From contig OX485803.1 in NCBI GenBank assembly GCA_950295325.1, positions 5,270,001-5,334,000 of the forward strand: a stretch of DNA of 64,000 bases. Reading direction: 5' to 3'. Positions 46,800-58,699 of this stretch are shown here, in pieces. The DNA comes from Polytrichum commune. Lineage: Eukaryota; Streptophyta; Polytrichopsida; Polytrichales; Polytrichaceae. Position numbers and translations under genes: made by a program. The notes beneath the pieces are model-generated. The model was not told where the DNA came from. It did not search any database and saw only the letters and a list, made by a program, of their open reading frames with translations. Every line of letters starts with the position of its first letter. The stretch's first letter is position 1.

Positions 46800-48110
46800 T
46801 GGAAACTACCATGTTATTAAAACGTACTACACACATATCTCTATGCCATTTGGCTAGCCCTAGTCTATCCCGTGACATCCACATAGTTACCGACAACCTA
46901 AATAATATATACCTCCTAAACAACCACATAAGATGACCATCCTTGCAACATCACCACCCATACAAACTCCTTGTAGGCTCAATAGTTCACCTCATCACCT
47001 AGTTCCCACACGTGCATTCATGGAAACAACCAAGTAATTAGACTAGCCAATGTGGCACATCTAAATCGAAGTTTATCCTAAAACCATTTATGCACATAGC
47101 TCACATTATACCATATAGACTAGCTAAACCACCATCATGAACTAACCTTATAAGATTGATAAGAAACCTAAAGTCATATGTAAAGAAAGAACATAATAGG
47201 CTCGTGATCTTAAAAAAAACCAAACAATTTCATTGTGCCAAAAAAATGAAATTCGGATGATCAAATCGACCATAAACTATCCAACTTGTTTTAGAAAACA
47301 CATCAAACTATCGATGCTCAAGTTACACAAATATTAAAATCAAGGTATGTCCAATATATGGAGATCCATAGAAAGAACATATTCATGCCCCGTAAATTTA
47401 CAAATCCTAAATGCACACTTTACTAAAATAATGACAAAGACACATGGCCACATTTGCTATCCCTATGCAACCATAAATTCTTCAAAGCCCTCAAAATTGC
47501 AAGACATAAAACGTTGCCACCCCAAAACTCATTAACCTACTCAAATCATGTGTACACACAAAACACTATACACTTACAAATGTAGGCAACAAAGAAGACC
47601 TTCCCCATGTTAACACCACCCCACCTTGGATTCTATAGTGCTCACGCCAAACCACAAAGTGTACATTCTTGCAAGATTATGCCCAAACATCATGTATGTA
47701 CAAGCAACAACACAAGAACAACTTGGCCTGTTCATAACAACTCCTAACATGGCCATTCATATGACAGAATTCACATTCACACATAATAGATCTATATGGA
47801 CAAAATACCCCCCCCCCAAAAAAAAAATCCCATCAAAACAAAACAAGCCAAAAACAACTTCTTTATAACCACAATTAATGTGCAAGGCTGGAAAGTCAAC
47901 CCACTCATATTCATTACCACATGAGGTTGTAGGCTCCATCCATAAGCAAAGCATTGAAGTACTAGAAAACCTACACATACCCCCAAAATTTGTCCTGAAA
48001 TACAAATGAAAAACATCCACCATATAGCCACCAAATACCTAATGTATTTAGTCCTCAACAAAAGAAAAATAAACAACAAACAAGAACTTATATAACTGCC
48101 TCACCATGGT
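46800..48110 (+). pseudogene. Decayed non-LTR retroelement: RNase H and C-terminal region
   Basis: Reading across frames gives HIVTDNLNNIYLLNNHIR (about 46876-46930), then HHHPYKLL, then HGNNQVIRLANVA (near 47017). This order (TDS..S, HH..K, H.GN..AD.LA) is that of an RNase H domain. Downstream follow DTWPHLLSLCNHKFFKALKI (near 47440), then ARLCPNIMYVQATT (near 47670). The end is HHIATKYLMYLVLNKRKINN at about 48015-48080. Many stops and shifts show it is dead. The order suggests the 3' half of a LINE-like element with a terminal RNase H. The family label is inference from sequence pattern. Confidence 0.6.
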
Positions 48111-48239
48111 TGATTTGTGGAAACCACGCAACTACCCAAATGAAGCCCACCTACTTGAAAGATAGGCAGTTAACCCCACCTTAATAGCAAAGGGACTCTT
48201 GAACATAAGTAGGACCAACAGGCTCAAATTCACATCGGT

Positions 48240-48369
48240 AAAACATGAACATTTACTTATCATTATTAATATCAACTCCAAAAGTAACGTGGAAAGTGGC
48301 TACAACCTCGATTTGAGTTTGCTAACCAAGTTGTGCTAGCGGGGTGTTTCATATCCTATGAGAAGTGGG
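48240..48369 (+). repeat. Dispersed repeat R1a, 3' part
   Basis: Holds only the R1a end (GTGTTTCATATCCTATGAGA AGTGGG). The MITE at 48370 begins at its last base. Confidence 0.55.
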
Positions 48370-48713
48370 CTACACTAAATAGGTAGATTAGTGTTGGAAA
48401 CACTAGTAGTCGACGAAAATGCTAAATGTAAATTGTCTCTATAGTGTTAGAACACTAAATGTCAACTCTAACACTATTTGTACCAAGTAGTAACTTTAAA
48501 TATTTACATGAACGCGTTTAGTGTTAGATGATAGTTTGTAAATCTTGGAATGAAGAATTGAAGGAAGAAGAATATGAGAACCTCGTAAAAGATATAATTT
48601 GTTCAAACCCTATTCAAACACTAATTGTAATATCAGTTGAAAATGAGTGTTTTAGGTAACTATTGCATCTAACACTAATCTTCATCTAACACTAATCTAC
48701 CTATTTAGTGTAG
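48370..48713. mobile_element. MITE with perfect 26-bp inverted ends
   Basis: CTACACTAAATAGGTAGATT AGTGTT on the left is repeated exactly, inverted, on the right (48688-48713). The interior is 292 bp, non-coding, with extra copies of AACACTA. The ends start with the same CTACACTAAATA as families A and B, but the interior is different. Confidence 0.85.
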
Positions 48714-49127
48714 TTACAAGAATAACCATTTGACGACCCATGATCTACCTTACAAGGCGGAATGAGAAGACACTTGTCTTGACAACACCCTTGAATCACA
48801 TTGGCCGCCTTGCACTAGGAGACATGTTGCCTATTGGACCCATCATTCAATTGCGACTCCTTAGGTGTGATATTTCTTTTTAATCATGGATAAGGGTATC
48901 AAGTTAGTTGTCAATTGGGCGTGGACGTTTGTGGCTGCAATGCCATTTTGGAGTTGCACTTGATGATGTATGTTGACAACTGGATCACTTCATTTGTTTC
49001 CAAACATGTCAATGTCCCAAATGACAAGTCATAAAACGGACGGTTGCAATGGACAACAATTGTCCTAGTGATTGACACGGTGATCTTGTAACCTCTCGCC
49101 ATACAAACTCATTCATTGTGTAATCGG

Positions 49128-49350
49128 ACAACTATATTCGATTGGTGTATGGTTAGGTGAGGGCCAAAGAAGAAACATCGTAAAAGCACACATGTTTGAG
49201 GGAGATTCGACTCACCATGTTTTCAAAACTTTATCGATTATATCCAGACTTAATTGTAAACACAATCAAGAGGATCTATATACAATTCGAAAATCAACAA
49301 ATGTGCAGTTACGATATTCATAGCTTAATATGGGGAGGTTCTATTTTCAT
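49128..49350 (+). repeat. Dispersed repeat R1b
   Basis: Contains TTCGATTGGTGTATGGTTAG, AAACACAATCAAGAGGATCT, ATCAACAAATGTGCAG and TAATATGGGGAGGTTCTATT. Confidence 0.6.
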
Positions 49351-49359
49351 TTAGATTTG

Positions 49360-50620
49360 TAATTTTTTTTCGCGGTGGCATTTGCTTATGTATGTTTCGA
49401 GGTTGTAGATTTCTCCTTGGTGTTTGTTCAAGATTCCATTTAGCAAATAAGGTAAAGTGTGTATGTTGTATGAATCTAGGGTGCGGGGACTGGTTTGTTT
49501 GAGGGTGGTTCCTTCATTTGCTAGTTGGTATGCGATTTTGTTGCCCGAAATTCCAATGTGCACCTTGACTTTTTGTGTTGTTATGTTGTGTTTGGTTGAT
49601 AAAATTTGGTGGACTATGGCTGAGATAAGTAGAGTTTTGTACGTGATATGTTCGGTAGTCTAGGGAGTCATTTTGCGATGTGGAGGTCATTATTGGGATT
49701 GTAGGCTCATGAGTTGGCAATGTGTCCTATGCCATCGTCTAGTAGTATGAAAGATGTATATGCATTGTTGTGGGTTGTTTTTTAGGGTTATTTGTGTGGT
49801 AGAACATGCTAGGGTGGGGAGTTATATTGTCATATAGAATTGTTAGGAGAATTTCGGGGGTTGTTCGCCATAGTTTTGTGAAATTGACTTTGTATTCTAT
49901 TGGGGTGGGTTGTATGAGGTTGGTTTTCACATGCGTGTTCTAAAGTTCTGAGGATGTTGTCTGGAAGTTTTTGAGTTAGTTGTCGGTTTCCTTGCGGAGT
50001 TCTTTACTCGTGGATGCATATTATTGATGTGTATTGGCTTGTGTATTGGTGTAGGTATTGGCCCCATTCATACATGGTGTTGTATTCTAGGGTGTTGGGG
50101 GGATGGTGAGGATTGGGTGCATAGCTTTTAGTGTTATGGAGAGTCCTTGGGCACGGTGGTTACATATGATGGTGGTGGTGGTGGAGGAGTCTTCTTTGGT
50201 AGCCATTCTTGCCCAGTGAATAGTTATGTCGTAGATTTTTGGTATGGTGGGTGGGCTATCCCTACTCTTATCTGTTTAGAGGATTTCGCTAGCTTAGATG
50301 AACCAAAAATTATGCCGCGGTTGTGGGGCGAGTTGAATTGTGTGAGTTTTGTTGGGTATGTAAGGGGTGAGGAGTAGTACGATTACGTGACTTGGTAGGA
50401 CTTCATGAGTATGTTCAATGTAGACGAGTGGAGTGTTTGGTGATTGTTTTGGGGTTACGGTTTTGGGTTTTTCCTTTGATAATATTGTGACGCAACTTTG
50501 TATCAGCCATAGTATTTCGGTGGCAAAGTCTTGTGGGTGTGGTTGGAGGAAGTTGGCCATATGGTGCAATTTTTTTTGTGTGAACCTCTCCCACAACCAC
50601 TAGTCTTGTGAGTGGGAAGG
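49360..50620 (-). pseudogene. Decayed non-LTR retroelement with RNase H end (minus strand)
   Basis: The minus strand encodes KVHIGISGNKIAYQLANEGT at about 49560-49505, the C-terminal RNase H motif (H.GI.GN..A..LA). It is followed by DSYNIHTLPYLL and LETYISKCH (ending near 49360). Upstream segments such as ATEILWLIQSCVTILSKEKP (near 50530-50470) look coding but were not identified. There are stops and frameshifts throughout. It appears to be the same kind of element as 46800-48110, in the opposite orientation and truncated at its 3' end. Confidence 0.55.
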
Positions 50621-50789
50621 AGGCAATAGCTTGTGGGTAAAGTTATAGTGTGTGGGTTATTTGTATGGTTATCTAGGGGACCAACTCGTGATTTCGATTT
50701 TAGGTTCACTTGGATCTAGGATGTTTGGGACCATGTTGGTTTGACAAACCATGGCACAACTTGAATGCCCATTGGCATCTTTGGTTTTT

Positions 50790-51000
50790 TTTGCCTGGTT
50801 TCCCAACTCGGGGGGGGGGGGGGTCACTCCCCCTTGTGTTATGTGTACAAAGGGTATTTTTATGGGGGCTATTTACCTCCTCATTTAGATTTTAGGGAAC
50901 CCTTTAAGTAGGAAAAAAATCTACTTCACCAAATATTTGGCACCCTATAGGTAATTATAAAAGAAAACCCATATTATTTCAAGTGATGATAAGTTACTTG
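50790..51000 (+). repeat. Poly-G-associated repeat, copy 1
   Basis: CCCAACTCG, then G14 (50810-50823), then TCACTCCCCCTTGTG and a GGGTATTTTTATG block. It resembles 60286-60360 and, inverted, 51980-52075. Confidence 0.45.
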
Positions 51001-51483
51001 TAAAATTTTGATTTACTTGTTCCGTACGAAGGCAAACTTAGAACTCCAACATGGCATGGTGTAAATTCACGTTGCTATATATTGGTGAAAGAAGAGTGTA
51101 CACATCATAACTAGAGCATATCATGCATCTAAGTCAAATGTCAGTTTAGGAATTTGTAACCTAAAAGTTAAATCCACAAACAATGTAGTTGAAATGAGGT
51201 CAATGATATGAGCAAGAACATAATCATTGAATATGGCACAAAGACAACACAGACCAAGAAAACCAAGACAAAAGATCAATTGCAAAGCTGAAGTGTTAAA
51301 AACCACAAAGAAAAAAATGTATTCCACTAAATTATTAGCAAACCACAAACATAAATCTCCATAGAGAATTTGTGCAATCCCTAGGACAACCATAGAAATA
51401 TAAACGAAGATAGAAGACTAACACAAGAATGCATCCACTTGGAGAAGGAGTGCAACCTTTATCACAATGGTTGAGAAGTATTC

Positions 51484-51630
51484 ATGAAGGCAACAGACGA
51501 AGCCGAAGATCTGGCGCCTCAAGCTGAGGAGAGGGTTGAGGAAGCTAATAGAAGAGTCGAAGAGTTGTTGCTAGAGCTTGAGAATATCACACGGTGCAGC
51601 CCACATAAGTATCATGCAACTCCAAAGTGA
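51484..51630 (+). CDS. Small Glu-rich coiled-coil-like ORF, uncertain
   Basis: An ATG-to-TGA frame of 48 residues beginning MKATDEAEDLAPQAEERVEE and continuing NRRVEELLLELEN. The heptad-like Leu/Val spacing and acidic/basic alternation suggest a coiled coil. It is too short for a family call. A (GAGCAA)n tract and a GA-rich stretch follow directly, so biased composition could explain the open frame. It is perhaps a fragment of a captured or transposon-borne gene. Confidence 0.2.
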   Translation: MKATDEAEDLAPQAEERVEEANRRVEELLLELENITRCSPHKYHATPK

Positions 51631-51644
51631 CTTGCGAAATGCTA

Positions 51645-51682
51645 AGAGCAAGAGCAAGAGCAAGAGCAAGAGAAAGAGAAAG
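51645..51682. repeat. (GAGCAA)n hexamer repeat
   Basis: Five GAGCAA units grading into GAGAAA. Confidence 0.9.
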
Positions 51683-51979
51683 TAAAGCTAAGCAAAGAAG
51701 GGAATGCGAGGCGTGGAGGCGCAAAGGCTGAACCCTAATCCTAAACCCCAATCAATATTAAGTCTTCATCCATAGTTTGACCCATCCATTAATATTTATT
51801 CAATATTTCATTCATTCATGTATTATATGTGAATATACTCATTTTATTCTTATTTTTTGTCCCCCTAATTTCTTTCTACCTCAAACCTAAAGTGGGTTTT
51901 CCTCTTACACTAAATTATATATAATCACATGTTTTGCAATTTAAGAAGGCTATGGTAGATCCAAAGTTTATAGAAATTT

Positions 51980-52075
51980 TCCTTCCAATGAATAAAAAAC
52001 ACCCTATAGTTGTTCTCACGCGGTTTCTACTTTTTGGCCGGTGACCCCCCCCTGAGTTTCCCAACATCTTCGTCC
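51980..52075 (-). repeat. Poly-G-associated repeat, copy 2 (reverse)
   Basis: The complement reads GTTGGGAAACTCAGG, continues as a G run, then GTCACCGG and AGGGTGTTTTTTATTC. It is similar in order to 50790 and 60286. Confidence 0.4.
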
Positions 52076-53639
52076 TTGAAATCAATATTTGGCTTTAGAA
52101 AAGATTATCAAATTCTCGTGGGAGACAACATAAACCACCTCTCTTAGGCTAAAGTGAGAAATCGGAGAGGTTTCCCTAGACACAAGGGCTATGCATTGCC
52201 ACTCTAGCTTTTGCTTGCCTCCCATGTTTATTTCATTTCTCTAAAATTGAACAAAAGTGAAGTGAAGTTGTCACCTCCTAATGGTTGAGTTTCTACGATA
52301 AAGTGGAATCGGAAGCTCCTTAGCTAGAGGAGCCTCCCCATTGGGTGGCTTTGGAGTTTGCACAAACGTACCACCTTTGTAAGGATGGCTATGCCAAAAT
52401 CCAAATGGAGTTAAATCCTCCCTTGGTTCAAGATCCTTTGATGAAGGGGATGGTGTCAACCATGAATATGGGTGCCATGTCTTTGGCTTTTGGGCAAGGC
52501 GTCAACCCAACAACTTTGGGCAATCTTTCACAAGATGGTCAATGTCTAGAATTATTTTTAGTAGGTTAGGGCGCTATTGAAACCAATGATCACATTCATG
52601 CAGATAGCATGATTCAAGGTGCTAGAAGGATGGTGTTTGCATGCCTCAATGGCGACAAAAAACTTGGGGGTGGCACGGAACGTTGTTTACCGGGTCACAA
52701 TAAGGTGAACTAGATGGCGCTTCTCTAACGGCGAATGCTTGATGTTGATCCATGTTTGTAGTAGAAGAAGAAAAAAAATGTTGTTTTGTGAGTTTCAAGC
52801 TACCATTCAAAGTTGAAAGGTCAAATTTTCATAAGTCGACGTTTTGTTGTGCTCAAAGAGTTAACCTCAAGATAAAACAATCCATGGCATGCCTTGTGCT
52901 TGTAGGTGATTGCCTTCCTTTATGTATTTGTTAAGCCCGTCAAGCCATGCCACTAGAACATGGGGCTTAGTTTGGTCCCAACAAAAATGGAAATGATCAA
53001 GTTATTATGAAAGAACTCAACTTCGAATCAATCTAAGTCCTTTCATTCCGCTATTGCTCCATGGAGGAGCCGGAAAAACCCCATAGCCCCCCAATAATCC
53101 CTATGGAAGCACCACCTCAAGGCGAGCCTTGTACAAACTAATATGGAACAAAGCGTTACTTTTGAGTTGTTATGCTACGACTTCAACTTCAACCATTACG
53201 TGGTCCTCAATGCACCCATCTTTGTGAGAAATCATCCCTTGTTTAGCCTCCTTCAACGCGCCTTTGAAATCCTTCGATGGACATCTACAAATGTTTAGGT
53301 GTGTCCCTCCCCCCTTATGGGTCGGGTAGTGATACAAAGGACCCCCAAGATGCCCACGAGCCAATATCCATTTTCGGCCAACTAACACTCTTAGAATGCA
53401 AAATGGACATAAAACCCTTGATGTTTGCAACATCATATTCATTACCACAAGTTGATGGAAACAATAAACGAGCACACACATGGTGCACTAGGTACAATCT
53501 CGAAGGGCAATCACACTACTTCGTGACATCAAACCCTAAGTTGGCTCAATAGAGTGGCTCCGTCGGTGCTCCACCATCACTCCCCACAACATACTCCTCG
53601 ATACCATCGTAGATATCGTATATTGAAAACATCGACTTG

Positions 53640-53910
53640 ACATTCATGCCGTCTATTCACATTCATCCATCGTGCATAAAGGGGCTCTATTAGAGTAAGG
53701 GCGAATCAAGTCCAACTCTACCCCACTAGCATAAATCAATGCCCCTCAATGCCATACTAGAGTTAAGTCATCTAAAAACAATCAATTTCGAACTACATAA
53801 TAATTTGCTATGTTTTCACCTTCCTAATGGATGAGTCTATGTAGCTAGACACACACACCGCGAATCCCGACCACGAAGCCCTAATGCATACATTCACATA
53901 TACTTATGCA
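53640..53910 (+). repeat. Dispersed repeat R3, copy 3
   Basis: ATAATTTGCTATGTTTTCAC, CTTCCTAATGGATGAGTCTA and CGCGAATCCCGACCACGAAG parallel 37950-38030. Confidence 0.4.
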
Positions 53911-54193
53911 CACTTCAACAGTGATATTTCACCAAGGCACAATGTAGAGGTGCCTAAAGTATTAATTTTCGGTGATGTATGTACGGCCGGCGAAAGGGCC
54001 TTTTGCCCTTTCTTACACTCCGGGAAGGGGTGGAGCCGCTAACGACAAGGGCGGGCCCGCCGGACCCCACCCCCTCCGGCCCATACCACCCCCCGTCTTT
54101 TTGTTCATCATTCCTTTGTCCTTTCTACTTTACCACCTGCTTTGTCCTGCACTAAACTTACACCAAGCGCACCATCCCGCTTACACTATTTGT

Positions 54194-56260
54194 GAAGGGC
54201 CTAAACTAGGTGCCTAGAGGGTCTACAAGTGTCATGCCCGCTCGTTGCCAATATGATTCCATTTGTCAACATAAGTGACTTCTTTAAGTGAAAAAAGGCT
54301 CTATAATATGACATTTGGAGTAGCACATTGGGATGTTGTAGACAATACAAATGGCCCTTGTGTTTCAGTATGCAAGGGGAAGATGTTCTTGAGCATACAA
54401 ATGGCCTAAAAGCTAACCCACCTGCTACACCTTTTATGATATTCAGTGTCATGCATATTGTTTGCGAAGGGCCTAAACTAGGTGCCTAGAGGGTCTACAA
54501 GTGTCACGCCCGCTCGTTGTCAATATGATTCCATTTGTCAACATAAGTGACTTCTTTAAGTTAAAAAAGGCTCTACAATATGACATTTGGAGTAGCACAT
54601 TGGGATGTTGTAGACAATACAAATGGCCCTTGTGTTTCAGTATGCAAGGGGAAGATGTTCTTGAGCATACAAATGGCCTAAAAGTTGACCCACCTGCTAC
54701 ACCTTTTATGATATTCAGTGTCATGCAAATTGGTTGCGAAGGGCCTAAACTAGGTGCCTAGAGGGTCTACAAGTGTCACGCCCGCTCATTGTCAATATGA
54801 TTCCATTTGTCAACATAAGTGATTTCTTTAAGTGAAAAAAGGTTCTACAATATGACATTTGGAGTAGCACTTTGGGATGTTGTAGACAATAGTCTTGCGT
54901 TTTAGTATGCAAGGGGAAGATATTCTTGAGCATACAAATGGCCTAAAAGTTGACCCACCTGTTACACCTTTTATGATATTCAGTGTCATGCAAATTGGTT
55001 GCGAAGGGCCTAAACTAGGTGCCTAGAGGGTCTGCAAGTGTCATGCCCGCTCGTTGCCAATATGATTCCATTTGTCAACATAAGTGACTTCTTTAAGTGA
55101 AAAAAGGTTCTACAATATGACATTTGGAGTAGCACATTGGGATGTTGTAGACAATAGCCTTGTGTTTTAGTATCCAACGGGAAGATATTCTTGAGCATAC
55201 AAATGGCGTAAAAGCTGACCCACCTGCTACACCTTTTGTGATATTCAGTGTCATGCACACTGCTTGCGAAGGGCCTAAACTAGGTGCCTAGAGGGTCTAC
55301 AAGTGTCGCGCCCACTCGTTGCCAATATGATTCCATTTGTCAACATAAGTGACTTCTTAAAGTGAAAATGTTTCTACATTATGACCTTTGAAGTAGCACA
55401 TTGGGATGTTATAGACGATAGTCTTGCGTTTTAGTATGCAAGGGGAAGATATTCTTGAGCGTACAATGGCCTAAAAGCCGACCATCCCATGACACCTTTT
55501 ATGGTATTTAGTGTCACGTACATTGTCTGCGAAAGGCCTAAACTAGATGCCTAGAGAGTCTCAAAGTGTCACGCCCGCTTGTTGCCAATATGATTCCATT
55601 TGTCAACATAAGTGACTTCTTAAACTGAAAACATCTCTACATTATGACATTTGGAGTAGCACACTATGATGATGTAGATGGTGGTCTTGCGTTCTAGTAT
55701 GCAAGGGGAAGATATTCTTGAGCATACAAATGGCTTGAAAGCCAACCATCATGTGACACCTTTTATGGTATTTAGTGTCACATACACTATTTGTGAAGGG
55801 CCTAGACTAGGTGCCTAGAGGGTTTCAAAGTGTCGTGCCCGCTGACTGCCAATATGATTCCATTTGCCAACATAAGCGACTTCTTTAAGTGAAAAAATGT
55901 CTCTACATTATGACATTTGGAGTAGCATACTGGGATGTTTTAGACGATAGTCTTGCGTTTTAATATGCAAAGGGAAGATATTCTTGAGCATACAAATAGC
56001 TTGAAAGCCGACCATCATGCGACACCTTTTATGGTATTTAGTGTCACGTAAACTATTTGCGAAGGGCCTAAACTAGGTGCCTAGAGGGTCTCAAAGTGTC
56101 GCGCCCACTCATTGCCAATATGATTCCATTTGCCAACATAAGCGATTTCTTTAAGTGAAAAACGTCTCTACATTATGACATTTGGAGTAGCACACTGGGA
56201 TGATAGTCTTGCAGTTTAGTATGCAAGGGGAAGATATTCTTGAACACACAAATGGCCAGT
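54194..56260 (+). repeat. Tandem array of eight 263-272-bp units
   Basis: Units begin GAAGGGCCTAAACTAGGTGC at 54194, 54466, 54738, 55003, 55268, 55531 (with GAAAGG), 55795 and 56061, giving periods of 272, 272, 265, 265, 263, 264 and 266. Each contains CCAATATGATTCCATTTG, GACATTTGGAGTAGCAC, GCAAGGGGAAGATATTC and a closing CACCTTTTATGGTATTTAGT. Copies are most alike at the left and diverge to the right; the last is truncated, with a further partial echo to about 56316. The first four units each keep a minus-strand open frame of 62-83 codons. There is no resemblance to CRISPR, rDNA or a coding exon repeat. Confidence 0.93.
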
Positions 56261-56639
56261 GTCATGTGTTTACATTTTAGTATGCAAGAGGAAGATATTC
56301 TTGAGCATACTCATGGCAAGTGGTATTTGCGTACACTTTGGTCAACTTGTAGAGCCAGTGCGTAACATAGGTATACACCTCATAACACTATTGAACATAC
56401 CCATGCCAAGATATTAGTAAGCGCACTTGAATGCCAAGTGTCACGATGTGACAAACACTTATGGTGAAGTTGTTAATCATTAATGTAACCTAGCGTACGC
56501 ATCAAAATAAGGTAAGCGACACTATTACGTATGTGACACTGAATACCATAAATGGTGCAAGGGGAGTAGTAGAAGAGATCCCTAGTAGGCTAAGCTAGGC
56601 AGTTAGCACTAACAAAGAGATAACATTATAAACCCACAA

Positions 56640-57124
56640 CTACACTAAATACCGTATTTAGTGTCATATAGTATTTTATGCCACCATGGTAACTTTTTCT
56701 AGTGACACTTCCGAGGTAAAAAAAGTATTACAAGTATTGTCATCGCAACATACTTTTACTTCAACCACTTTTGGTATATTATGCATCCTAACGGTTCCCG
56801 TAGTGAACTATTGTCATGGATGATTAATATATAATTGAAAATCACATAGCAAGTGATATTAATTGCAACACTATAAATGTGTAATGTCCAAAATGTTTTA
56901 ACAAGGGATACCAAATAATGTTAGGTTAACATTTAGGGTTAACTTTTTTTCCAATAAGGTCCAATAATATTCGTTTGATTGGGATCATAATTTTTAGTTT
57001 TTTACAAGGTCTTTTTGGAACTTATTTTTGCACGAACTAACTATGGTGCTATGGTACAAGCAATTTACAATTTGGATCGAGCAAGGCAAATAGAATTGGT
57101 GACACTGAATACAATATTTAGTGT
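56640..57124 (+). mobile_element. Foldback/MITE family B, copy 3
   Basis: From CTACACTAAATACCGTATTT to GAATACAATATTTAGTGTG. The middle matches other B copies (GTAACTTTTTCTAGTGACAC, ATTGTCATGGATGATTA, AAGTGATATTAATTGCAACA). It lies 380 bp past the tandem array and is followed by B copy 4. Confidence 0.75.
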
Positions 57125-57663
57125 GCTTATTACATTGTTTATGGTATTGAGCACGAGTTACTATTTAGAATTACACAACACTATCATTGTTAGTTGTACA
57201 TTTTTTAGTACTAATAAAGGTTGATTACCTAGGTTGTTTGATTTAGTATTGGACTGGTGGTATAGGTGATAGTCTGATATCAATAACCAACCTCAACAAT
57301 GGTATTAAAAACTTACTTACCCATTGGTATCAAATTGCAATACAAGTCAAATATAGATATTGGGTGGGTATGTAAAGGTGGGAGATTCTTTGTATTTTGT
57401 ACTAGGTTTGTTATTTGGGTCAACATCTAAACCTCATTGATAATAGGATGATGTTGCCCATGTATGAAGGTTCTTGCATGGTACATGGATATGATTGTAA
57501 TCGGAAATAGAAAATTATCATCAAATACCAAACCCTACATTAGTTTTAGAATAATATTATAACATAAACAACAAGTTGCTTGATATAGAACTCTAAATTT
57601 GAAACAAAAGTTATAGCATGGCGTAACTTTGATTCACAGCAACCAACACTAAATACCCATAAA

Positions 57664-58042
57664 CTACACTAAATATGATATTTAGTGTCACCAATTCTAA
57701 TTGTCTTGCTCAATACTAACTGTAAACAGCGGTGTAGTGTCACCAACACTAAATGTTAACCCAACATTATTCGTCATTCCTTGTAATTAGTTAATTAAAA
57801 ATTGGGGATATTAGATTCTTAGTGTTACAATTACTGTCACTTACCAAGTGATTTTTCATCCATGACGATATTTCATCACAAGTTGCTGACAAGAAAAGGC
57901 ATGGTTTTGGGTGATGGATGAACTCATCCATCATCCATCATCCATGACAATATTTGTTCAATTATTCATAAGAAGTGTCATCCAAAAAGTTACCATATTG
58001 ACATTACATACCATACGACACTAAATACCATATTTAGTGTAG
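57664..58042 (+). mobile_element. Foldback/MITE family B, copy 4
   Basis: A 379-bp element from CTACACTAAATATGATATTT to AATACCATATTTAGTGTAG. Both ends are near-perfect inverted repeats, and each end is itself palindromic (AAATAYSATATTT). It matches 42021-42411 in opposite orientation and holds TTTCATCACAAGTTGCTGAC and AACTCATCCATCATCCATCA. Confidence 0.85.
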
Positions 58043-58480
58043 ATCATAGTCCCTACTTCTTTCATGTGTTGTATCATCTATGTGCCTTATAGTAAAAGTG
58101 TAGGGTGAGGAATTCGGAAAACTTTTTTTTTGGGTGTTCACCTGAGCTTACTAGAGCAGGTTATTAGGGGCTGCATAGGCCCTTCAAACAAGGTGAAGAG
58201 TAATACATGAAATATTAGATTTAGTGTGGCATTGAAACTAAAATTGGTGTGGTATGTTAAAAAGAGTGATCTTCGTGAGTTGTACCAAGTAGCACCAAGT
58301 GTCATGTGGCATCCTCTCTAGTTTCAACTAATAATTACAAGGTAATTGATGTGGGTGGATGATAAACAACAATCATGAAGTGATGATAAGCGAATCTCTC
58401 ATTCATTCAGAATAAAATCCTTTCAATAGTTATTTTAGTTCATTTGACATCATATTTAAGTTTGAAGATCCCAAATAAGT

Positions 58481-58699
58481 CTACATTGTTTGATATTTAG
58501 TCTCACCTACTATTTGGAGTTCCGCAATGCTATAGCTTCTTATTATAAGTTCATTTGTTTACCAACATAGAGTGAATAAGTTGTTTGGACAATTGGAACA
58601 TATTGAACTTACTTGTTAAAACTAATATCCCTAGTAAAAAGTTGTAGCAATGTGTAACGCCAAATAATAAAATGACACTAAATATAGTAAATGGTGTAA
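58481..58699. mobile_element. MITE family A, copy 3
   Basis: CTACATTGTTTGATATTTAG then CCTACTATTTGGAGTTCCGC on the left; GTGTAACGCCAAATAATAAA and CTAAATATAGTAAATGGTGT on the right, pairing inverted. The interior has TTGTTTGGACAATT, corresponding to TTGTCCAAA-type text in copies 1 and 2. Confidence 0.7.

Noticed and set aside
52265-53550. Plus-strand frames around 52345-52569 and 53277-53552
   Set aside because: Short, unlinked, not recognised, and without splice sites that would join them.
54194-56260. CRISPR-like or rDNA-spacer array
   Set aside because: Units are about 265 bp with no short conserved repeat separated by unique spacers, and no rRNA sequence flanks them.
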